This document shows, piece by piece, positions 1 through 5,100 of a stretch of 5,100 nucleotides of DNA. The DNA is from Hyphomicrobiales bacterium. GTDB taxonomy: Bacteria; Pseudomonadota; Alphaproteobacteria; Rhizobiales; Devosiaceae. The position numbers were made by a program, and so were the translations under genes. The notes beneath the pieces were generated by a model. It made no database searches. It saw only the letters and a program-made list of their open reading frames with translations, and had not been told where the DNA came from. Where the stretch lies: positions 1 through 5,100 of the forward strand of contig JAQGKB010000272.1 of assembly GCA_028290345.1 (NCBI GenBank), read 5' to 3'. Numbering within the stretch: the stretch's first letter is position 1; every line of letters starts with the position of its first letter.

Positions 1-1
1 T

Positions 2-2128
2 CGCCACGATGGCGACGATCCCTACCTGGTGGTCGCAGCCGACAAGGGCACGGCCACATTCTCCGACCTGGCCAATCGCATCGCGGTCGAACATGGCTAT
101 TGGCTGGGCGATGCCTTCGCCTCGGGCGGCTCTGTCGGCTACGACCACAAGAAGATGGGCATCACCGCGCGCGGCGGCTGGGAAGCGGTCAAGCGCCACT
201 TCCGCGAGATGGACCGCGACATCCAGAAGGACCCGTTCAGCGTCGTCGGCGTCGGCGACATGTCGGGCGACGTCTTCGGCAACGCCATGCTGCTGTCGCC
301 CGCCACACGCCTCATCGCCGCCTTCGACCACCGCGACATCTTCATCGATCCCGATCCGGATGCAACGAAAAGCTTTGCCGAACGCGCCCGGCTCTTCGCC
401 CTGCCGCGCTCGAGCTGGCAGGATTTTGACCGCAGCGTGCTGTCGCAGGGCGGCGCAATCTATTCCCGGGCCCTCAAATCCATCACCCTTTCCGAAGAGG
501 CGCACACCGCGCTCGGCCTCGCCACCGTGACGCACACGCCGCAAGCGCTGATGCGGGCGATCCTTCAAGCCGATGTCGACCTGCTCTGGTTCGGCGGCAT
601 CGGCACCTACGTCCGCGCCACCACCGAGTCCGATTTGCAGGCCGGCGACCGCGCCAACGACGCCATCCGCATCACCGGCGCGGAGATCTCAGCAAAAGTG
701 GTCGGCGAGGGCGCAAACCTCGCGATGACGCAGCGTAGCCGCGTCGAATACGCGCTCAAGGGCGGCCGCCTCAACAGCGACGCCATCGACAATTCCGCCG
801 GGGTCAATTCCTCCGATCTCGAGGTGAACATCAAGATCGCGCTCGGTACGCTGGTGCGCAACGGCACCTTCACCTACGAACAGCGCAACACCTACCTCGC
901 CGGCATGACCGATGAAGTCGCGGCGCTGTGCCTGCGCAACAACTATCTGCAGACGCTGGCGCTCTCGGTCGCGCAGCGCCGGGGCCTTGCCGAATTTCCC
1001 GACCACCGCACCCTGATCGAAGCGCTGGAGCAGCGCGGGCAATTGAACCGCGCCGTGGAATTCCTGCCCGACGATATCGCGCTCAACGAGCGCGCCCTCG
1101 CCGGCAAGGCGCTGACCCGACCCGAACTCGCGGTGCTGCTCGCCTACGCCAAAAACACAGTCTATGCCGACCTGCTCGCCTCGCCAGTGCCCGATGACCC
1201 GTATCTGGGCAAGGAACTGTTCCGCTATTTTCCCGAAACGCTCGCGACCGACTACCCTGAAACCATCCTCGGTCACCGCCTGCGCCGCGAAGTCATCGCC
1301 ACCGTGCTCTCCAACGCCATGATCAATCGCGGCGGACCGGCCTACGTGCAGGAGATGGTCAGCGCTACCAGCGCCGACGCCGGCCAGGTCGCAGCCGCCT
1401 ACGCCGCCGCGCGCGACACCTATGGCCTGCCCGACCTCAACCTGCGCATCGATGCCCTTGACGGCCGCATCGGCGGCGAGACGCAGTTGGCCCTCTACAT
1501 GGACGTGCAAGCGTTGCTGGTGCGCGAGACCTTGTGGTTCCTGCGCAATGAAAGCTTCGAAGCTGGCCTCTCCGGGCTGGTCACCCGCTATGCCACCGGC
1601 GTGGCGGCGATCCGCGCCGATCTGCCCAACCTGCTGCCGCCGTTCTACGCACAAACCCTGACGGCCCGCGCCGCCGACCTTGAAGCGCGCGGCACTCCAA
1701 AGGACATGGCCCGCGCCATCGCCGAATTGCCGGCGCTATCCCTCGGCACCGATATCGTGCTGGTCGGCCAGCGCGCCGCCACCACATTTACCAACGCCGC
1801 CCAGGCCTTCTTCGGTGTGCTCGACCTGTTCAAGCTCGGCCGCATCATTGAGGCCGGCAACGCCATCGTGCTCGCCGACCGCTTCGACCGCATGGCGCTC
1901 GACCGTGCGCTGGCCAACCTGATGCGCGCCCAGCGCGACCTGACCGTCGACGTCCTCGCCACCCCCAGCCCCACCATCCCCGACCGCCTCGCCACCTGGC
2001 ACGCCACCCGCCCCGCGGCGATCGACCGCGCCATCAAGGCAGTGGCGGATTTGACCGAAGGCGAAGTGACGGTATCGCGGTTGTCGGTGGCGGCGGGTTT
2101 GTTGTCGGATTTGGCGCGGAGCGCTTGA
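2..2128 (+). CDS. gdhB: NAD-specific glutamate dehydrogenase, large (L_180) type, C-terminal part (5'-truncated by window)
   Basis: Oxidatively deaminates L-glutamate to 2-oxoglutarate and ammonium with NAD+, in the cytoplasm, feeding glutamate carbon into the TCA cycle. The frame is open from base 2 to a TGA at 2126-2128 and gives about 708 residues. The family is about 1,600 residues long, so roughly the N-terminal 900 (regulatory domains and the first part of the catalytic core) lie upstream. The GTG at 29 is internal, since family-like sequence (DDPYLVVAADKGTATFSD) runs across it. Visible landmarks, numbered from base 2: SVGYDHKKMGITARGGWE at about 44-61; the glycine-rich NAD-binding loop VVGVGDMSGDVFGN at 81-94; KVVGEGANLAMTQ at 232-244; DNSAGVNSSD at 263-272; then a long, mainly helical C-terminal domain. 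It converges on purH with a 133-bp gap. Its last 28 codons use G-ending codons, unlike the rest of the gene. The family call is secure. The symbol is less so: gdhB is the Pseudomonas usage, and the Caulobacter homologue is called gdhZ. Confidence 0.95.
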   Translation, partial: RHDGDDPYLVVAADKGTATFSDLANRIAVEHGYWLGDAFASGGSVGYDHKKMGITARGGWEAVKRHFREMDRDIQKDPFSVVGVGDMSGDVFGNAMLLSPATRLIAAFDHRDIFIDPDPDATKSFAERARLFALPRSSWQDFDRSVLSQGGAIYSRALKSITLSEEAHTALGLATVTHTPQALMRAILQADVDLLWFGGIGTYVRATTESDLQAGDRANDAIRITGAEISAKVVGEGANLAMTQRSRVEYALKGGRLNSDAIDNSAGVNSSDLEVNIKIALGTLVRNGTFTYEQRNTYLAGMTDEVAALCLRNNYLQTLALSVAQRRGLAEFPDHRTLIEALEQRGQLNRAVEFLPDDIALNERALAGKALTRPELAVLLAYAKNTVYADLLASPVPDDPYLGKELFRYFPETLATDYPETILGHRLRREVIATVLSNAMINRGGPAYVQEMVSATSADAGQVAAAYAAARDTYGLPDLNLRIDALDGRIGGETQLALYMDVQALLVRETLWFLRNESFEAGLSGLVTRYATGVAAIRADLPNLLPPFYAQTLTARAADLEARGTPKDMARAIAELPALSLGTDIVLVGQRAATTFTNAAQAFFGVLDLFKLGRIIEAGNAIVLADRFDRMALDRALANLMRAQRDLTVDVLATPSPTIPDRLATWHATRPAAIDRAIKAVADLTEGEVTVSRLSVAAGLLSDLARSA

Positions 2129-2134
2129 GGAGGA

Positions 2135-2258
2135 AAGACCCCTCACCCTGCCTCACCCCAGAGGGGCCGAGGGATGCCGCCGCGGTGAAATCTGGCCTTT
2201 CGACCCGTACGGTTGCGCCCCTCGCCCCTTCGGGGAGAGGGCAGGGGTGAGGGGTCTT
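2135..2258. repeat. Imperfect palindromic intergenic repeat, two ~40-nt inverted arms
   Basis: The left arm (2135-2173) and the reverse complement of the right arm (2219-2258) align over nearly their whole length. They begin with an identical 14-mer, AAGACCCCTCACCC, followed by TGCC, TC, CCCC, a 3-nt loop, GGGG and CGAGGG. Differences are a few single-base indels (extra C at 2244 and 2239 on the right, at 2167 on the left), A/T at 2155 against 2236, and the loop (AGA against GAA). Each arm can also fold alone: CCCC 2156-2159 with GGGG 2163-2166, and CCCC 2225-2228 with GGGG 2232-2235. The right hairpin is extended by CCCTC 2219-2223 pairing with GAGGG 2237-2241. The 45-nt centre contains the 8-bp palindrome CCGTACGG at 2205-2212. 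There is no coding capacity. It resembles the CCCCTCACCC/CTCTCCCC-type palindromic repeats I recall between genes in many proteobacteria. I cannot assign it to a named family. Confidence 0.85.
2135..2258. terminator. Possible bidirectional terminator formed by the intergenic palindrome
   Basis: The palindrome lies between two convergent stop codons, and transcripts from either side could form the long stem (arms 2135-2152 and 2240-2258) or the compact GC-rich hairpin 2219-2241. Position and symmetry suit a shared 3' end for the dehydrogenase and purH mRNAs. Against classical intrinsic termination, the long stem is followed only by short pyrimidine runs (TCCC after 2258 on the + strand, TCCTCC on the - strand), not by a real U tract. 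It may act as a transcript-end stabiliser or simply be a repeat insertion. This is inferred from position and structure only. Confidence 0.3.
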
Positions 2259-2261
2259 CCC

Positions 2262-3845
2262 TCAGTGCCTGAAATGCCGCATCCCGGTGAACACCATCGC
2301 GATGCCCGCTGCATCCGCAGCAGCGATCACCTCATCATCCCGGATCGAACCGCCGGGCTGGATTACCGCCGTCGCGCCAGCTTCCACCGCCGACAACAGC
2401 CCATCCGCGAACGGGAAGAACGCATCGGATGCGACCACTGAGCCCTGCGTCAGCGCGCCTTCAATCCCCGCTGCCTCCGCAGCGTCGATCGACTTGCGGT
2501 GCGCAATGCGGGACGAATCCACCCGCGACATCTGCCCGGCACCTATGCCGACAGTGGCGCCGTCCTTCACATAGACGATGGCGTTGGATTTGACGTGCTT
2601 TGCAACCTTTGCCGCCACCCGCAAATCGGCCATCTCGGCTTCGGTCGGCGCCCGCTTGCTGACGATCTTCAGCTCGCAATCATCGACATTTCGGTTATCG
2701 CGTGTCTGCACCAGCAGCCCGCCCGAGACGGAGCGCACCGTTAGTCCCTCCGCCTTGGCATCGGCCAGCGCCCCGGTCAGCAGCAGCCGCAAATTCTTCT
2801 TGCCGGCGAAGATTTCCTGCGCCTCGGCGCTCGCCGACGGGGCCACGATCACCTCGGTGAAGGTCTTGACCATCTCCGCCGCCACCGTCTCGTCGATCTC
2901 GCCATTGAGCGCAACGACGCCGCCATAGGCGCTGACGGGATCGGTGCGCAGCGCCTTCACATAAGCTTCGAGCAAGCTGCCGCCGAGCCCGAACCCGCAG
3001 GGGTTGGCGTGCTTGATGATGGCGACTGCCGGCCGCTGGGGATCGAATTCCGACACCAGCTCGAACGCCGCATCGGTGTCGTTGAGATTGTTGTAGGACA
3101 GCGACTTGCCCTGCGCCTGCGTCGCAGTGGCCACCCCCGGCCGCTTGTCGCCGGTGGTATAAAATCCCGCCCACTGGTGCGGGTTTTCGCCATAGCGCAT
3201 CACCTCGCGCAGCGTGCCGGTAAAGCTGCGATACGGCATATCGCGATAATCCAGAGTCTTGGCGAACCAGTTCGAGATCGCCGCATCATAGGCCGCCGTA
3301 CGGGCATAGGCCTTGGCTGCCAGATGCTGGCGCAGGCTGAACGGGACCCCGCCGCGGCCGGCGATGAGCTCGATGATTTCGCCGTAATCGGCCGGATCGA
3401 CCACCACCGTCACGAAGGCATGGTTCTTCGCCGCCGAGCGGATCATCGCCGGGCCGCCGATATCGATGTTCTCGATAGTTTCGTCATAGCTGGCGCCGCG
3501 GGCAATGGTCTGCTCGAAAGGATAAAGGTTCACCACCACCAGATCGATCGGCTCGATGCCGTGCTCGGCCATCGACGCAGCGTGTTCCGCCTTGTCGCGC
3601 ACCGCCAGCAGCCCGCCATGAACATTGGGGTGCAGGGTCTTGACGCGGCCGTCCATCATTTCCGGAAAGCCGGTGAGATCGGAGATTTCGCGCACCGGCA
3701 CTCCGGCATCGGCGATCAGCTTGTGCGTGCCGCCGGTCGAGACCAGTTCAACGCCGAATTCCGATAGCGACTTGGCGAATTCGGCCACGCCGGTCTTGTC
3801 GAAAACCGAAAGCAGCGCGCGTTTGATGGGGAGGCCTTGCGTCAT
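2262..3845 (-). CDS. purH: Bifunctional AICAR formyltransferase / IMP cyclohydrolase PurH
   Basis: Catalyses the last two steps of de novo purine synthesis in the cytoplasm: AICAR plus 10-formyl-tetrahydrofolate gives FAICAR, which is then cyclised to IMP. The 527-residue protein is complete and of usual family length. The N-terminal MGS-like cyclohydrolase domain (about 1-200) shows SVFDKTG at 13-19, STGGT at 36-40, DGRVKTLHP at 65-73 and NIDIGGPAMIRSAAKN at 126-141. The C-terminal formyltransferase domain shows MRYGENPHQ at 216-224, YNNLNDTDAAFELV at 251-264, and KHANPCGFG from 278, whose Lys-His pair (278-279) matches the catalytic pair of the family. It also has GAGQMSRVDS at 435-444, ASDAFFPFADG at 472-482 and the conserved end QPGGSIRDDE...FTGMRHFRH. 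The ATG at 3845 is chosen because the conserved N-terminus begins within ten residues and a GGAA lies 9 nt upstream. It starts 33 nt after the heparinase-like gene on the same strand, so cotranscription is likely. No purine riboswitch or PurR-like site was seen in the short gap. Confidence 0.98.
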   Translation of the reverse strand: MTQGLPIKRALLSVFDKTGVAEFAKSLSEFGVELVSTGGTHKLIADAGVPVREISDLTGFPEMMDGRVKTLHPNVHGGLLAVRDKAEHAASMAEHGIEPIDLVVVNLYPFEQTIARGASYDETIENIDIGGPAMIRSAAKNHAFVTVVVDPADYGEIIELIAGRGGVPFSLRQHLAAKAYARTAAYDAAISNWFAKTLDYRDMPYRSFTGTLREVMRYGENPHQWAGFYTTGDKRPGVATATQAQGKSLSYNNLNDTDAAFELVSEFDPQRPAVAIIKHANPCGFGLGGSLLEAYVKALRTDPVSAYGGVVALNGEIDETVAAEMVKTFTEVIVAPSASAEAQEIFAGKKNLRLLLTGALADAKAEGLTVRSVSGGLLVQTRDNRNVDDCELKIVSKRAPTEAEMADLRVAAKVAKHVKSNAIVYVKDGATVGIGAGQMSRVDSSRIAHRKSIDAAEAAGIEGALTQGSVVASDAFFPFADGLLSAVEAGATAVIQPGGSIRDDEVIAAADAAGIAMVFTGMRHFRH

Positions 3846-3854
3846 GCTCTGATG

Positions 3855-3858
3855 TTCC
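3855..3858 (-). promoter_or_regulatory. Candidate ribosome binding site of purH
   Basis: On the - strand GGAA lies 9 nt before the purH ATG (3843-3845). It is a short match to the anti-Shine-Dalgarno sequence. It sits in the 33-nt gap after the upstream stop codon, so it could serve independent initiation on a shared transcript. It is modest in strength and supported by position only. Confidence 0.45.
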
Positions 3859-3866
3859 GTTGCAGT

Positions 3867-3879
3867 GGGCCAAAGGCCC
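3867..3879 (-). other. Small stem-loop at the junction of the heparinase-like gene and purH
   Basis: A perfect 5-bp stem, GGGCC paired with GGCCC around a 3-nt loop (TTT on the - strand), begins at the final G of the upstream TAG stop codon (3879-3881) and ends 8 nt before the purH GGAA site. No U tract follows, so it is unlikely to be a terminator. It could affect mRNA processing or translational coupling, or be chance in GC-rich DNA. Confidence 0.3.
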
Positions 3880-5099
3880 TATTGTTCGACGAGGGTGAAA
3901 ATCCAGGCGATCTCTCGCCCATTTTCCACGTCGGCTTCAAGTACGATCTGGCGCGTGCGGTGGAAACCGAAATAGGCCGATTGCCGCACGCTGTCTTCGA
4001 CCCGCATCTCCGCGCCTTCCCAGATGAAGGTCCACATCGAGCCTGACGCCAACTGCAGGCGCAGCAGGTTCTCGCCCTCGGCACCATAGAGTTTTGTACC
4101 AGAAGCGAGATGAAAACGCACCGTGCACATGCCGGATAGCGGCGAGCCGCCTACTGCGACCATCCGGTCCTGGCCGACCAGAGTCTTGCCTTCCGCCATC
4201 AGCGTCATGCGCCGCTCGAGCATAACCCCGAACTGCTTTTCATAGCCGTCGGTCTCCATCATCAGCGACTGATCGGAGAGCTGCACCTTGAGATCGGGCA
4301 CGGCGGAGCCACGCGCCAGCAACCGCCCGGCCATCGGCCCCTTGAACGGGATCACCGCCGCCGACATGGCGTTGATGGTCGGGCCCGAATGGGCGACGCC
4401 CTGGCGGAACAGCAGCGCGCTCTGGGAGAGCTCGGCCGGCGCGGGGCCGCAACTGCCGACGATCAATTCGGTGCGATAGCTGAATTCGAAGGCCAGCGCG
4501 CTGGCATGGGCATCGCCGGCATATTCGCGCGGCGGCACCAGCCCGCCATCGGCCACGACGATACTGGGACCGGAGGCGAGGCGGGCATAGCCGCCGCAGA
4601 CGCCGCTTTCCCGATGCCGGGCCGTGGATTGCGCCTGCACCGAAATCAGCAAATCGTGCGGCAGGTGCCCGGTGCCGTTGAAATAGGCCGCCTCGCCCGT
4701 GCCCAGCGAAATGGCATCGAGGGCCATGTGCATGCTTTCGACGGCATCGGCGAGCACCCCGGCCAGTTCCTCGTTGTAGCGCTTGAGCCCCATCCGGATG
4801 GTGACCAACTCGGTGAGGATCTGCAGCTGCACCTTGGCGCTACGGGTGCGATGCAGCCCGTCCTCGTCGATCTGCAGGTCCAGCAACTGCTGCAATCGCA
4901 TCACCCGCTCCGGCAGTTCGGGGAGCCGGTTCTCGTCGCACAAGGCCACGCCGACCATTGCAATGGCGGCAAGCAGCGCATCGAGCGGCTCGGTACTGAG
5001 CGCGCTACGCAGCCGCAATGACTGGATCTGGCTGTTGAGACAGCGGTTGATGGTTGTCGCCTGGTCCGGATTGGCTCCCTCGAGCAGCAGGCCGTAATT
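3879..5099 (-). CDS. Heparinase II/III family protein, C-terminal part (5'-truncated by window)
   Basis: Predicted polysaccharide lyase of the heparinase II/III fold. Characterised members cleave uronic-acid-containing polysaccharides by beta-elimination; the substrate of this one is unknown. The frame is open from the window edge to TAG at 3879-3881 and gives about 406 residues. The TTG at 5016-5018 is not the start, because uninterrupted coding (LLLEGANPDQATTINRCLNS) precedes it. I expect about 150 further N-terminal residues from the ~550-600 usual for relatives. The visible N-terminal third is an alpha-helical domain with DEDGLHRTRS at 78-87 and YFNGTGHLPHD at 139-148. It is followed by the beta-rich C-terminal domain: GGYARLASGPSIVVADGG at 169-186, HASALAFEFS at 198-207, LERRMTLMAEG at 295-305, RFHLASGTKLYG at 328-339 and RTRQIVLEADVENG at 381-394. 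These match the family pattern by eye. Relatives usually carry an FHLHP-type motif where this protein has FHLASG. No signal peptide can be judged with the N-terminus missing. It precedes purH by 33 nt, probably in one operon, an order I recall from Rhizobiales (often with an rRNA methyltransferase gene further upstream). Confidence 0.85.
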   Translation of the reverse strand, partial: NYGLLLEGANPDQATTINRCLNSQIQSLRLRSALSTEPLDALLAAIAMVGVALCDENRLPELPERVMRLQQLLDLQIDEDGLHRTRSAKVQLQILTELVTIRMGLKRYNEELAGVLADAVESMHMALDAISLGTGEAAYFNGTGHLPHDLLISVQAQSTARHRESGVCGGYARLASGPSIVVADGGLVPPREYAGDAHASALAFEFSYRTELIVGSCGPAPAELSQSALLFRQGVAHSGPTINAMSAAVIPFKGPMAGRLLARGSAVPDLKVQLSDQSLMMETDGYEKQFGVMLERRMTLMAEGKTLVGQDRMVAVGGSPLSGMCTVRFHLASGTKLYGAEGENLLRLQLASGSMWTFIWEGAEMRVEDSVRQSAYFGFHRTRQIVLEADVENGREIAWIFTLVEQ

Positions 5100-5100
5100 G

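Noticed and set aside
29..31. GTG as the start codon of the glutamate dehydrogenase gene
   Set aside because: The preceding in-frame codons from base 2 encode conserved catalytic-domain sequence, and the family is far longer. The gene is cut by the window edge.
689..1654. Long antisense frame (321 codons) opposite the dehydrogenase gene
   Set aside because: It lies opposite a well-supported conserved gene and has the low-complexity composition expected from reading GC-rich codons in reverse. No motif or start signal supports it.
2247..2441. Short + strand frame starting in the palindrome
   Set aside because: It runs from the repeat into the antisense of the purH 3' end. There is no family resemblance and no convincing ribosome binding site.
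3009..3767. Long + strand frame (252 codons) opposite purH
   Set aside because: It is fully antisense to purH, whose protein is conserved throughout. Its Arg/His/Asp/Gly-rich composition is typical of a shadow frame.
3846..3878. A purine riboswitch or operator upstream of purH
   Set aside because: The 33-nt gap is too short for a riboswitch. It shows only a 5-bp hairpin and a weak ribosome binding site.
5016..5018. TTG as the start codon of the heparinase-like gene
   Set aside because: The frame continues open to the window edge with family-like sequence, so the real start lies outside the window.
4389..5021. + strand frame (210 codons) opposite the heparinase-like gene
   Set aside because: It is a shadow of the opposite gene with no recognisable domain.

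Overview
The window is ordinary chromosomal sequence from a GC-rich bacterium, most likely an alphaproteobacterium of the Hyphomicrobiales (Rhizobiales). The grounds are the large 'L_180'-type NAD-glutamate dehydrogenase, a heparinase II/III-like gene directly upstream of purH (an order I recall from Rhizobiales genomes, not checked here), strong C/G preference at third codon positions, and a C/G-rich palindromic intergenic repeat of a kind common in that group. A Devosia-like source is possible, but this is only an impression.

Layout: (1) 2-2128, + strand: the C-terminal ~708 residues of a large NAD-specific glutamate dehydrogenase, whose N-terminal half lies outside the window. (2) 2129-2261: a 133-bp gap between two convergent genes, filled almost entirely by an imperfect palindrome of two ~40-nt inverted arms, each containing its own CCCC/GGGG hairpin, around a 45-nt centre. 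(3) 2262-3845, - strand: complete purH (527 aa), the bifunctional enzyme for the last two steps of IMP synthesis. (4) 3879-5099, - strand: the C-terminal ~406 residues of a heparinase II/III-family protein, ending 33 nt upstream of purH and probably cotranscribed with it.

The genes do not form an obvious shared pathway. Glutamate dehydrogenase links glutamate catabolism to the TCA cycle. PurH finishes de novo purine synthesis. The heparinase-like protein is a predicted polysaccharide lyase of unknown substrate. I found no sign of a new system, phage, transposase, CRISPR array or RNA gene. The points most worth a second look are the palindrome that spans the whole gap between the two stop codons, and an abrupt switch from C-ending to G-ending codons in the last 28 codons of the dehydrogenase gene.
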